DNA from: Psychrobacter sp. I-STPA10 | GTDB taxonomy: Bacteria > Pseudomonadota > Gammaproteobacteria > Pseudomonadales > Moraxellaceae | Direction: 5' to 3' | DNA length: 64,000 nt | NCBI RefSeq assembly: GCF_021012795.1 | Contig: NZ_VFYU01000016.1 | Span: 1 to 64,000 of the forward strand | Translations under genes and position numbers: made by a program | The notes under the pieces: generated by a model | What the model was told of the DNA's origin: nothing | What the model saw: the letters and a program-made list of their open reading frames with translations, nothing else | The model's database searches: none | Part shown: positions 1-7,926 of the stretch, piece by piece | Numbering within the stretch: position 1 is the first letter of the stretch | How the letters are laid out: every line of letters begins with the position of its first letter

Positions 1-443
1 TGGCTATGCGTTAAATAAATGTATGACAAAAGAGTTAGTCTGTCGTGCATTGAATATGGCAATTAGAAACAAAAAGCCCAGTAAAGGCTTACTTGTACAT
101 TCAGACCGAGGCAGTCAGTACTGTAGTTATGATTATCGTCATATCATTGCTAAACATGGATTTAAAGGTTCTATGAGCAGAAAAGGCAATTGTTTCGATA
201 ACGCCCCTATTGAAAGCTTCTGGGGGGTGTTAAAGAACGAACTCGTCTATCACCATCATTATCAAACAAGACTTGAAGCAGTTGATAATATCGTTAAATA
301 CATTGAGCTAGAATACAACCAAACTAGGATTCAAAAGGGTTTGGCTATGAGGTCGCCTAGACAGGTTTCGTTTGATTATTATCGTCAAGCCGCTTAATTA
401 AAATCTCCCAAGTTGAGGTCTACGGATTTGACAGCAGGGGTCA
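1..443 (+). mobile_element. IS3-family insertion sequence, right end
   Basis: This is the 3' part of an IS3-type element whose left part lies outside the window. It carries the end of the orfB transposase and finishes at a putative right terminal repeat at 421-443 that ends in CA, as IS3-family ends do. Base 444 onward is rhs sequence on the other strand, so the element sits directly against the rhs remnant. I could not test the target duplication because the left end is missing. Confidence 0.8.
2..397 (+). CDS. IS3-family transposase OrfB, C-terminal part (partial)
   Basis: This is the C-terminal part of a DDE integrase-core (rve) transposase of the IS3/IS150 type. The reading frame is open to the left edge, so the ATG at 23 is internal and not a start. 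Two catalytic acidic residues are visible: the Asp of HSDRGSQY and the Glu of NAPIESFWG. The first Asp lies upstream of the window. The closing block, with YNQTRIQKGL followed by SPRQVSFDYY, is the usual IS3 OrfB tail. In IS3 elements this protein is normally made by a -1 frameshift from orfA, which cannot be checked here. Confidence 0.9.
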   Translation, partial: GYALNKCMTKELVCRALNMAIRNKKPSKGLLVHSDRGSQYCSYDYRHIIAKHGFKGSMSRKGNCFDNAPIESFWGVLKNELVYHHHYQTRLEAVDNIVKYIELEYNQTRIQKGLAMRSPRQVSFDYYRQAA

Positions 444-1070
444 TTCTAATAGTTTCACTTCTGAATCAAAGCGCCTTGTATTTTTACTATTTGGGTTTGT
501 AGGAAAGGTTCCGAACCTCCTATTTACTGGGTTTGGTATAGTACCAGGATGTTGATGTTCTCCGCTGGCTGCTACATAGGTACCTCTAGCTCCACCGATT
601 CTTACATTAGCATAGGCGATATTTTTAGTCCGTCCAATATTTAAAGAGTTTCGGTAATAGTTAATGGTATTTAACCCTCCAGGGTTCAAATTATAGCTTA
701 TTCTATTGCCTATTTCCCTTTGGTATCTCTTTAAATCTCTTTCTATAAATGTCACATCACGATGAGTATATCTAGGTCCATTTATCGGTGAAACATTTGA
801 ATAGGTATAGTTTGGATCATATCTTCTTATCCTATTTTGTATTCCTTGAACTCGAGCACTGTGCACTATAGAGTTCGATGAGGGAGAATTGCCAATTCGA
901 TTTGGCGGTCTTCTAGAGTTTCCGTCTGGATCAACCAAATTAACAGGATTATTATGCGTATATGCATACAGGTTCAGGTTAGGCGGATTATAAACTCCTC
1001 CCATACCCCGCTCGCCATCCAAATAACTGCCTAGGATAGGATCAGGACTCTGCCAAACCTGCGTTCTTTC

Positions 1071-1138
1071 ACTCGAGCATAGCTCTCCCCTTGCGTCGGG
1101 GCGACTGTCTCCCAGACACTCGCTTTATCCCTCCTCAC
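1071..1138 (-). repeat. Palindromic hairpin repeat, copy 1
   Basis: This ~68 bp unit lies inside the rhs remnant directly after the GARYY motif. It shares the left block ACTCGAGCATAGCTCTCCCC with copy 3. Its central hairpin pairs 1101-1109 with 1115-1123 around a five-base loop, with one mismatch. It shifts the rhs frame between the GARYY block and the WQSPDPILG block. Confidence 0.75.
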
Positions 1139-1240
1139 ATAATATCTAGCACCGAAGTAGTATAAGCCTGTCTCTTTATCCAGCTCCTTACCAGTAAACT
1201 TATAATCAGTACCAAATGCCCCTGATTGGTCTACCCATGT

Positions 1241-1309
1241 TGCTCGGGCATAGCCCTGCGCCTTGCGCTTCGGGCAACCGTTCCCCAAACGGTTGCTTTT
1301 CCTCGCTCA
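1241..1309 (-). repeat. Palindromic hairpin repeat, copy 2
   Basis: This is a second ~69 bp copy. The flanking blocks are diverged (GCTCGGGCATAGCCCTG on one side, CCTCGCTCAC on the other). The 9 bp stem is perfect: GCAACCGTT at 1274-1282 pairs with AACGGTTGC at 1288-1296. The stem sequence is unrelated to that of copies 1 and 3. The frame changes across it, from the block ending HEFFAYFPSV to the block beginning TWVDQSGAFG. Confidence 0.75.
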
Positions 1310-1385
1310 CACTTGGGAAATAAGCAAAGAACTCATGTACCTCAACATTTGCATTAGTCAAATAGCTTGAGCTACCGATATGATT

Positions 1386-1453
1386 ACTCGAGCATAGCTC
1401 TCCCCTTGCGCTCGGGTGAGTGTGCCACACACACTCACTTTTTCCTCGCTCAG
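1386..1453 (-). repeat. Palindromic hairpin repeat, copy 3
   Basis: This third copy shares about 25 identical bases at its left side with copy 1 and the CCTCGCTCA right block with copy 2. Its perfect 9 bp stem is GTGAGTGTG (1416-1424) pairing with CACACTCAC (1430-1438) around a five-base loop. It is inserted in the rhs sequence after the block containing EGQQYFYHL. Confidence 0.75.
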
Positions 1454-1947
1454 ATGATAGAAGTATTGTTGTCCTTCAGAATCAATGCCTCTTGGGTCTT
1501 CTGTATTGCTATGATAACCTAAGTCTATTTTAATTTTGTTAGGGCGGTAGCTTAGGATGCCATGACTGCGCTCTTTGACTAAGGCTGTGTAGTGAGCATA
1601 GATTCTATTTTCTAAGCTGCCTGTGGTACGGAGGTATACACTAAGATAGAGGGATGCTGCTGTTACCTTTATGGCACATGTAAAGCAGGGATTTGTCTGT
1701 CCAATTACTCTGTAGTGATGGAAAGGAAACCAAAGGCAGATGTGTCTTTAGAAGTAAAAGTAAGTGTGGTAGCTGTTAAATAGCTGGGCAGAATACCCAG
1801 GCTACGCTTGTTTAATTCAAGTATAATTTTTCTCTACTATCAAATTTTTCACTTTGATTGCAATGTTAATAAAATTAATCATTAAAAAAATAAGTCAAAA
1901 ATTCTGTTTAATATAAGCCTATTTTTTAAACCCAAACTATTCACCAT

Positions 1948-2394
1948 TTATTTAACAATCTCATTTTCAATAATATTAAATTTATCACTATATTTTCTGA
2001 TAAAAACCTTAAGACTTTCCTTTGTATCGACAAAATATTGCTTAGGCTCATATCCCGTCACCATATAAAACATTGGATAAGTCTCTGAAGTATAGTATCT
2101 AATTAAAATATCTTTTGACATAACCTCAATACCTAACTCTCCTTTATCACCAAAACACACCATTCTCAAATTTTTTTCTGGAGTCTCACGAGTAATATTA
2201 AAATCCGGATTATCACAATTAAAGCCATCCTTTTCTACAAATCTCTTTAAGTCAATCCTAATGCTTTCATAATTTGGTCTCGCATTTTTCAAAGTAAAAT
2301 CAATCTCATAATGGACAGAGCCAGGGAAAATGAAAGCGAGTGAGATTAATACTAAAAATAATAAAATACCGATACCTACTATATATTTAATCAT
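1948..2394 (-). CDS. Small membrane-anchored protein, probable toxin immunity protein
   Basis: The 148-residue product is not recognised by family. Residues 5-27 form one strongly hydrophobic N-terminal helix, followed by a charged soluble domain with two cysteines (in FNCDNPDFN and RMVCFGDKG). Its ATG overlaps the stop codon of the lipase-like toxin fragment by an ATGA, the coupling typical of toxin-immunity pairs. An immunity protein held at the inner membrane with a periplasmic domain would suit a lipase toxin acting in the periplasm or on membranes. That function is inferred from position only. It could instead be an unrelated membrane protein. Confidence 0.6.
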   Translation of the reverse strand: MIKYIVGIGILLFLVLISLAFIFPGSVHYEIDFTLKNARPNYESIRIDLKRFVEKDGFNCDNPDFNITRETPEKNLRMVCFGDKGELGIEVMSKDILIRYYTSETYPMFYMVTGYEPKQYFVDTKESLKVFIRKYSDKFNIIENEIVK

Positions 2395-2759
2395 TGTTTT
2401 AGCCCCATAGATTTTTTAACTGACCTCATAGAATGTAATTCAACTCTATAAGACAAATTTTGATAACCAAAACTTGTTGGGAATGGTTCAGCTGGTTCTA
2501 AAGCATGTTGCCGTCCTATAGAGTTAGGCATTAACCAACCTAGTCCTGCTCCATTTTGTGAAAAACTTAGTATTTCACCTCTAATATAATAGTTATCTAT
2601 ATTACTATCTCCTTTGTCATTTGAACCAAAGTTTGTTAATTGATACACACCAGCAGCATTATATGTTTTAGCTTCAATACCAGTTCTTTGTGATGCAGCA
2701 GCAACTAATCCCCCCCTAAAGTGGGAGAGTTTTTCAAATATATTTTTCGGGCGTCGCAA
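2391..2759 (-). pseudogene. Lipase-like Rhs toxin tip, C-terminal fragment
   Basis: From about 2728 leftward the translation reads GGLVAAASQRTGIEAKTYNA and later PNSIGRQHALEPAEPFP. These resemble the segment just after the nucleophile elbow, and the C-terminal region, of lipase-like (DUF2974/Mbeg1-type) polymorphic toxin tips. The expected G-H-S-x-G-G elbow is broken: the bases read CCCACTTTA followed by a run of seven G, so the serine is lost and the frame differs from an intact G-G-G. Residues encoded from 2759 to ~2730 look unrelated, and the TTG there is not a credible start. The fragment ends in an ATGA overlap with the downstream immunity candidate. Confidence 0.55.
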
Positions 2760-2812
2760 TACCCGTCCACCTATAAGATGGAAAAAATAACTAGGTTACA
2801 TTTTTTATGTAT

Positions 2813-3232
2813 TCAATCTAAATATATAATATTATCATAAAGTGAATCTAGATCTTCATCATTCCGATTCATATAAATTTTAAAATCTTTCGATAGCTGA
2901 TATAATTTCAACCAATCGTTAGAATATAAGAAATTATTATCGTATCATTTATCTTTGCGATTTTCTGAACATATCAAACTGTATAAATAATCATGAGATA
3001 GTTTATATTCAGAAAAATGTTTTAATGTTAAATAATTTTTTAAACCTTATAAATTAATATCGGAAATCATTTCTTAATTATCTACCATCTCAAATGGCAT
3101 ATAACTATTTCTAGGAAAAAGTAAGGATAATTCTTTAGGCTCTAAAGAAAATGATAATGCAAACCATTTCAACCATCTTTTGTAGTAATTCATAGTTATC
3201 CAATTAATCGCAGCTATGTTTGATAACAACAT
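2813..3232 (-). pseudogene. Small gene remnant with three in-frame stops
   Basis: One reading frame runs for 140 codons from an ATG at 3232, 18 bases after the stop of the neighbouring gene, to a TGA at 2813. It is interrupted by two TAA codons and one TGA. The conceptual product starts MLLSNIAAINWITMNYYKRW and is rich in Leu, Lys, Asp and aromatic residues, with an acidic end (NDEDLDSLYDN). The compact size and position in the toxin island suggest a former immunity gene, but I do not recognise the family. Frame retention over the whole length is what separates it from random AT-rich sequence. Confidence 0.45.
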
Positions 3233-3249
3233 ACTTTTTAGAATACTAC

Positions 3250-3603
3250 CTAAATATCTACATTTGGATTTTTACTAAAGAGGACACCGAGGTAATTAAA
3301 GTTTGAATCAGTAAAAACTACAGCTGTAAAATCTCGAAGTCCATTAAAGCCATAAATGTTTACGCTATCATTATTATTAATATCTCGTAATTTAGTTAAT
3401 AAATCGATGTAATAATCCCTATTCCAAGGTTGATCTTGAGTGACTTCAACTTCAATAGTATACCTATTTTCATATATACCTAAAGCCTGTTTTGGTCTTA
3501 GAGTAGTTGATGAGTATTTTTCAAAATCTACAGAAAATTTTTCCATAAGCAATACTATGTCAGTTGGAATTGAAAACCTTAAAGTAGTCAAAGAATCCTC
3601 CAT
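3250..3603 (-). CDS. Hypothetical protein, candidate immunity protein
   Basis: The product is 117 residues, acidic and soluble, with no signal or membrane segment and no recognised family. It begins 25 bases after the stop of a toxin-like fragment, in the position of an immunity gene. The only GGAGG nearby lies inside the first codons, followed five bases later by a TTG at codon 5, so translation may start there instead of at the ATG. The mixed alpha/beta look with a DFTAVVFTDSNFNYLGVL end suits small immunity folds, but that is inference. Confidence 0.55.
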   Translation of the reverse strand: MEDSLTTLRFSIPTDIVLLMEKFSVDFEKYSSTTLRPKQALGIYENRYTIEVEVTQDQPWNRDYYIDLLTKLRDINNNDSVNIYGFNGLRDFTAVVFTDSNFNYLGVLFSKNPNVDI

Positions 3604-3628
3604 GAATATATCAAATTTTTATCTGGGT

Positions 3629-4215
3629 TTAATAAACCATTTTTCCTCCCTTACCAGTCAGTTTTAGTACTTCAGCCCCTGTTACAATTCCAGAAATTAG
3701 ATACTCCCATTCATCAAATTCGTAGATAGTTAAATAAGTTACTGAATATCACAAGCTACACCCAAAATATGAGCTAAACAGTACCAGTAGAGTTGTTTAT
3801 CGGAGCATAATACATTTGATCCTTAGGAACCTATTGTGCAAATAGGCTACCTCCTTTAGCGAAACTTATTGTAGTATTAAGATTCGTAGTTACTGAAAAT
3901 CTACTTCTCGGCGGATTCCTCAAATTCTGAGCCCTTAGTGCTTTGTGCAATTGCTAGCTTATAGGGTGAGCCCTATATGGCTAATAATTCTAAGACTCTT
4001 TTCTGAACCGCAGCCAAAGCAGTTGCTAAATTATATTCACTTTCTATATAAGCATTACGAGATGCGTCACTCATTATAGAACCAGTATCATCGAATATAT
4101 GGTTTTTTGTTGTATGGCGAGTTCCACAGAATACAAGCTCAAATTTATCTCGGTTACTATCATTAACTGCCGAAGCATTATGAGCTTATGAAGCTAGTCT
4201 AGCAGACTGCAGTTA
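3629..4215 (-). pseudogene. Degenerate toxin-tip fragment
   Basis: Three coding-like stretches on the minus strand are separated by stops and frame changes. At ~4215-3976 the translation includes NDSNRDKFELVFCGTRHTTK and ATALAAVQKRVLELLAI. At ~3900-3780 it includes ISFAKGGSLFAQ and VPKDQMYYAPINNSTGTV. At ~3747-3629 it includes YEFDEWEYLISGIVTGAEVL and ends GKGGKMVY-stop. The last piece ends just before a candidate immunity gene. The FELVFCGT piece recalls the beta strand of lipase-type toxins, but that match is weak. The region is best read as a decayed toxin tip of uncertain family. Confidence 0.4.
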
Positions 4216-4367
4216 TCTAATTTTTATTATTATTTACAATATTTTATTTATCACAATCTAACGATAATATTTTGTATATACTATAATTTTATTACACCGA
4301 CTTTGTTGTTATCCAACCATAATATGCATTTAAATTAAAAAATAATTTATATTATTACAGGTATTGA

Positions 4368-4688
4368 CTATCTTTTAAATATCTTTTTTAAGAATACACC
4401 TTCAAAATCACTCTTTATTTCAAACATACTTTCAGCATTTGATATATTAACTATTTTCTCCGAAACAACTTCATCTCCTACAAAGTAATTCACTAAGTGG
4501 TAACTTGAGAGTCCATTACTCCAAAAATATATATAACCGCCAAACTCATCATTATTAAATTGAAATCCTATTAGTTCACCAAAGCTCTCATCATATCCGT
4601 CAATATATTTTATTTCCATATTTCTATCAAATAATGATGCTATATTATCTAAAAACCACTGCTTTAAATAATCTTTTCTAAAAAACAT
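4368..4688 (-). CDS. Hypothetical protein, candidate immunity protein (possibly TriTu-like)
   Basis: The 106-residue cytosolic protein begins MFFRKDYLKQWFLDNIASLF. It has a central FGGYIYFWSNGLSSYHLVNY segment in which a Trp-Ser-x-Gly turn is followed by a strand. That outline resembles TriTu-type immunity proteins, but I cannot confirm it without a profile search. It is intact in an island of mostly broken toxins, as expected of orphan immunity genes kept after their toxin is lost. A decayed IS5-type element lies ~170 bases upstream and probably replaced the cognate toxin. Confidence 0.5.
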   Translation of the reverse strand: MFFRKDYLKQWFLDNIASLFDRNMEIKYIDGYDESFGELIGFQFNNDEFGGYIYFWSNGLSSYHLVNYFVGDEVVSEKIVNISNAESMFEIKSDFEGVFLKKIFKR

Positions 4689-4857
4689 GGTCGTATTCCA
4701 ATACTAAATCATCTAATAAATATCTAAAACAACAACGCAATTTGATAAACCAAATAGCTAATAAAAAAATTATTGGTATAGGCTAAGCAGAATAAAATTG
4801 ACACAAAGCAGATAGACAAAGCCATATAAATAATACTGCAAGAAAATCTAACGCCGT
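4689..4857. other. Short AT-rich stretch with no gene seen
   Basis: This lies between the immunity-like gene and the decayed IS5-type element. A minus-strand frame without stops leads into the start of the gene at 4688, so the stretch may be the last trace of a toxin tip, but it is too short and AT-rich to support that. Confidence 0.3.
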
Positions 4858-5239
4858 ATTAGACCTCTGACAAAAGTAAAATAGGGGTTGAAAATAACAT
4901 TTTTATTCAGACCAAATAGGAAACCATGCCAGACATAGATACACTACTCAGACAAAGTGAAGTAGGCTTTAAATGCTATACAGGAATTCATAAAGCAGCC
5001 ATTTATGAAATGCGAGAAGCTATGTGACAGCATGAAGACTAAATCAGCTAGACCGAGCCAACTTAGCCTTAAAGAACCAATATTATTAGCGCTTACGTAC
5101 TGACAAGAATATCGAACGCTTTATCACATCAGCATAGACTTTGGTATTCATGAATATTCTGCCAATCGAACTATTCATAAAGTAGAAGACATTTGTATAG
5201 ATTCTGGTAAATTTGAATTACCTAAGAAACTTTTTTAAT
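4858..5239 (+). mobile_element. Decayed IS5-family element (orfA remnant)
   Basis: The left end begins with AGACCTCTGACAAAAG, similar to IS5-family (IS1031/IS427-type) termini. An orfA-like frame starts at 4926 with MPDIDTLLRQSEVGFKCYTG. It then breaks: a TGA at ~5025, a frame change, then KSARPSQLSLKEPILLALTY, an in-frame TGA, and QEYRTLYHISIDFGIHEYSA to [19 protein letters not shown]. This is the helix-turn-helix N-terminal half of an IS5-type transposase. The catalytic half and the right end are gone, and the remnant stops at the 3' end of aroC, so the element is dead. Confidence 0.75.
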
Positions 5240-6338
5240 CAATTGCAGTCAATGGCGGCTGCACATCAGCATTTTGCCCACGATGACGCAAATAATGATC
5301 AAGTAAAACAATGGCAAGCATTGCCTCAGCAATGGGCGTGGCACGCACCCCCACACAAGGGTCATGCCGCCCTTTGGTCAGCATTTCAATAGGCTCACCT
5401 TGCGTATTGATACTCCTGCCCGCCGTGGTAATACTAGAGGTTGGCTTAAGAGCAATACTAACCTTAATATCTTGTCCAGAAGAAATGCCACCTAAAATAC
5501 CACCCGCATGATTGGCAGTAAAGCCATCAGGTGTCAGCTCATCACGAGAAGTATGTCCAAACTGCCCTGCCACCGCCATACCATCACCAATTTCCACCCC
5601 TTTAACTGCATTAATGCTCATCATGGCATGGGCAATATCAGCATCAAGGCGATCAAACACAGGCTCACCCAATCCCACTGGCACACCTGTTGCTATTACC
5701 TCAAGCTTTGCACCGCAGCTTGTACCTTCACGGCGCAAACTATCAATCAATGCTTCAAACTTTGCAATGGCATCGGTATCGGCACAAAAAAACGGATTAC
5801 TATTGACAAAATCCCAATCAATATCAGTAGTTGCCATAGGCTGAGCGACCTCAGTGCCAATTTGAGTGACATGACCATGTATTTGAATACCTAAGCGATC
5901 TTTGAGGTATTTTTTGGCAATTGCCCCTGCTGCTACTCGCATCGCAGTTTCACGTGCAGAAGAGCGTCCCCCACCTCGATAATCACGAAAACCATATTTC
6001 ATACTATAAGTATAGTCTGCATGCCCAGGACGAAAGGTTTGTTTAATCTCACTGTAATCTTTGGATTTTTGATTGGTATTACGGATCAACAGACCAATAG
6101 AAGTACCCGTTGTCTTGCCCTCAAATACGCCTGAGATGATTTCAACCTCATCAGGCTCACGTCGTTGGGTGGCATATTTAGACGTTCCTGGTTTACGTCT
6201 GTCTAAATCAACTTGCAAGTCTGCTACGCTAAGCTCAAGCGATGGTGGCACACCATCAACAATTGCCAATAAGCCAACACCATGAGACTCGCCACAAGTA
6301 GTTACCCGAAAAACTTGTCCAATACTATTTCCTGCCAT
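5235..6338 (-). CDS. aroC: Chorismate synthase
   Basis: This enzyme converts 5-enolpyruvylshikimate-3-phosphate to chorismate, the last step of the shikimate pathway, using reduced FMN. It is cytosolic and works as a tetramer. The 367-residue product has the usual bacterial length. It shows the N-terminal [18 protein letters not shown] block and the two other family signatures: [20 protein letters not shown] with [13 protein letters not shown], and the C-terminal [17 protein letters not shown]. An AGGGAT ribosome site precedes the ATG. It follows prmB by 81 bases and is probably cotranscribed with it. The decayed IS5-type element abuts its stop codon without disturbing the C-terminus. Confidence 0.97.
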   Translation of the reverse strand: MAGNSIGQVFRVTTCGESHGVGLLAIVDGVPPSLELSVADLQVDLDRRKPGTSKYATQRREPDEVEIISGVFEGKTTGTSIGLLIRNTNQKSKDYSEIKQTFRPGHADYTYSMKYGFRDYRGGGRSSARETAMRVAAGAIAKKYLKDRLGIQIHGHVTQIGTEVAQPMATTDIDWDFVNSNPFFCADTDAIAKFEALIDSLRREGTSCGAKLEVIATGVPVGLGEPVFDRLDADIAHAMMSINAVKGVEIGDGMAVAGQFGHTSRDELTPDGFTANHAGGILGGISSGQDIKVSIALKPTSSITTAGRSINTQGEPIEMLTKGRHDPCVGVRATPIAEAMLAIVLLDHYLRHRGQNADVQPPLTAID

Positions 6339-6419
6339 GCCATATCCCTATTTCAAAACCTATCAAAAAAACTCAACCTTAAACACTCAGTCTTAAAAAC
6401 TAAACCTAAATTTAAAATA

Positions 6420-7616
6420 CTAATTTATATCATCTAGCCGTGCTACTTGTGCAGCAAATAAATGACGATGGTTCATTAAATCCTCATAATCCATCGCAAA
6501 GATGCCCGTACCACCCCATGCAAATTGCAACCAATTAAAGACAATATCAGGATATGCTTGACGCAGTGCCCATTCGCTATCGCCCACTTCACAAATAAGC
6601 AGTCCATCTTTTTGATTTAAGTAATCAGGTGCATCATGCAAAATACGATGTACCAAATCCAGACCATCTTGCCCTGCCGCCAGTGCGTGATCAGGCTCAT
6701 ACAAAAACTCCTGTGGCAGATCTGCCATGGTGGCTGCATCGACATAGGGTGGGTTGGTGACAATCAAATCATATTGATGCTCAGCAGGTAGCTTAGCAAA
6801 CAAATCAGACTCAATTAAATTAACTTGATGTCCAAGCCCATGATGCTCAACATTCACTGCCGCTACTTCAAGTGCCGCCTTATCCAGATCGGTGGCATCA
6901 ACCGCAGCATCAACAAATCGGGTTGCCAGCGCAATGGCAATACAACCTGAGCCTGTACACAAATCCAAAATACGCTCAGGCTGAGCCAACTGCTTAGCTT
7001 CTAACCCATGATTAAAAAATAAGGACTTTGCATCTTCTGCTTTTTTTTGTTGCTGATTGCCACTACCAATGGGACGTGCCAGCTCATTAATATCATAATA
7101 AGGATAAAGCTGCTGACGAATCAGCTCAGCAATCGGTGAGCGTGGGATTAATACGCGCTCATCAACATAAAAAGGCAAATCACAAAAATATGCCAAATTA
7201 ATCAAATAACTGAGCGGACAACGCTGCACAATACGGTCTTGTAGCAAAGTCAAAATATCTGCTTTTTCCGAATTGGTCAGACGACAATCTAATATTTGCT
7301 CATCGACAGCCCAATCTAGTGATAATGAATGCAGCACAATTGCCGCCGCTTCAGCAAACTCATCTGTCGTCCCTTGTGCTACCACCACATCATGGCTACG
7401 CAATTGAGTCACAGCAAAACGAATCATATCACGAATGCTAAATAAACTTTGCATGGCTTCATTAAAACTTACTCGCATCTGCTCTAATGTCATACTCATA
7501 TCTGCTGCTTCATCGTCCATAAAGTCAGTCGCTAAAAAAGCATCGGATACCATTTCTTGTCTCTCATTCACTGCTGATTTAGGCATATCGGCAGATAGAT
7601 TTGGTTGTGACATCAT
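6420..7616 (-). CDS. prmB: Ribosomal protein uL3 glutamine N5-methyltransferase
   Basis: PrmB methylates a glutamine of ribosomal protein L3 (uL3) using S-adenosylmethionine. The SAM site is seen as ILDLCTGSGCIAIALA and the catalytic NPPY as LIVTNPPYVDAATMADLPQE. The Y-x-D-E-R-V-L-I-P-R-S-P-I-A-E-L-I block (in FYVDERVLIPRSP) marks the PrmB/HemK family, and its Leu/Ile pattern points to PrmB. At 398 residues it is longer than the usual ~300. There is an acidic N-terminal extension of ~50 residues and a ~30-residue insert with QQQKK before the SAM domain. Two adjacent ATGs follow an AAGGAG; the second (7613) has the better spacing. Confidence 0.92.
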   Translation of the reverse strand: MMSQPNLSADMPKSAVNERQEMVSDAFLATDFMDDEAADMSMTLEQMRVSFNEAMQSLFSIRDMIRFAVTQLRSHDVVVAQGTTDEFAEAAAIVLHSLSLDWAVDEQILDCRLTNSEKADILTLLQDRIVQRCPLSYLINLAYFCDLPFYVDERVLIPRSPIAELIRQQLYPYYDINELARPIGSGNQQQKKAEDAKSLFFNHGLEAKQLAQPERILDLCTGSGCIAIALATRFVDAAVDATDLDKAALEVAAVNVEHHGLGHQVNLIESDLFAKLPAEHQYDLIVTNPPYVDAATMADLPQEFLYEPDHALAAGQDGLDLVHRILHDAPDYLNQKDGLLICEVGDSEWALRQAYPDIVFNWLQFAWGGTGIFAMDYEDLMNHRHLFAAQVARLDDIN

Positions 7617-7926
7617 AACTCCTTAAAAGGGGAATAATAGGGGGTATATCAATATATCAAACAGCATACACAGTAAAACTACATCATTTTAAATAGAAGG
7701 TGAAATATAAAATACTGACAATCCGTGACAAATTAGTCAAACACTAACTAAAAATCACCCAGACCAATACCACTATCTACTATGGATTTTGATGCAAATT
7801 GTTACCACAATCCTACTAACTTTCGCTTTTAGCAATATAATCCGTATATTTTATCGTAAAAATTTGCCAGTTTGACTATTTATAAGCATAATAGCACTAT
7901 TATTTTCACAATAGTGATGACAAATT
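7617..7926. other. Divergent intergenic region prmB / L,D-transpeptidase
   Basis: This ~310-base AT-rich spacer lies between divergently transcribed genes, so it must hold promoters for both. No gene, clear operator or repeat was seen. The prmB Shine-Dalgarno lies at its left edge. Confidence 0.5.

Larger units (their letters stand above)
444..1836 (-). pseudogene. Decayed rhs/YD-repeat gene tail with truncated deaminase-like toxin
   Basis: Reading leftward, Rhs-type sequence can be followed through several frames. Around 1830-1700 there is a stretch containing LNKRSLGILPSYLT. Near 1200-1140 is the Rhs core signature with YKFTGKELDKETGLYYFGARYY-like spacing. Near 1060-920 is WQSPDPILGSYLDG followed by NPPNLNLYAYTHNNPVNLVD, the end of the RHS core. 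The last ~150 residues are the variable tip. It ends with a VAASGEHQHPG stretch and DSEVKLLE, which resembles the first zinc/catalytic motif of deaminase toxins (the YwqJ/BURPS668_1122-like superfamily, from memory). The cysteine pair expected after it is absent because the IS begins there. Frame breaks occur at the hairpin repeats and near 1690-1640, so no full product can be made. Confidence 0.8.

Noticed and set aside
3440..3667. Plus-strand 75-codon frame in the toxin island
   Set aside because: It overlaps a better-supported minus-strand gene and has no ribosome site or context.
5945..5965. GTTTCACGTGCAG as a parS site for ParB
   Set aside because: It matches only part of the parS palindrome, lies inside aroC where the codons explain it, and has no symmetrical right half. 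A similar partial match at ~41790 is also coding.
5311..6285. Plus-strand open frames across aroC
   Set aside because: They are antisense shadows of a gene with all its family motifs, and their products have no recognisable features.
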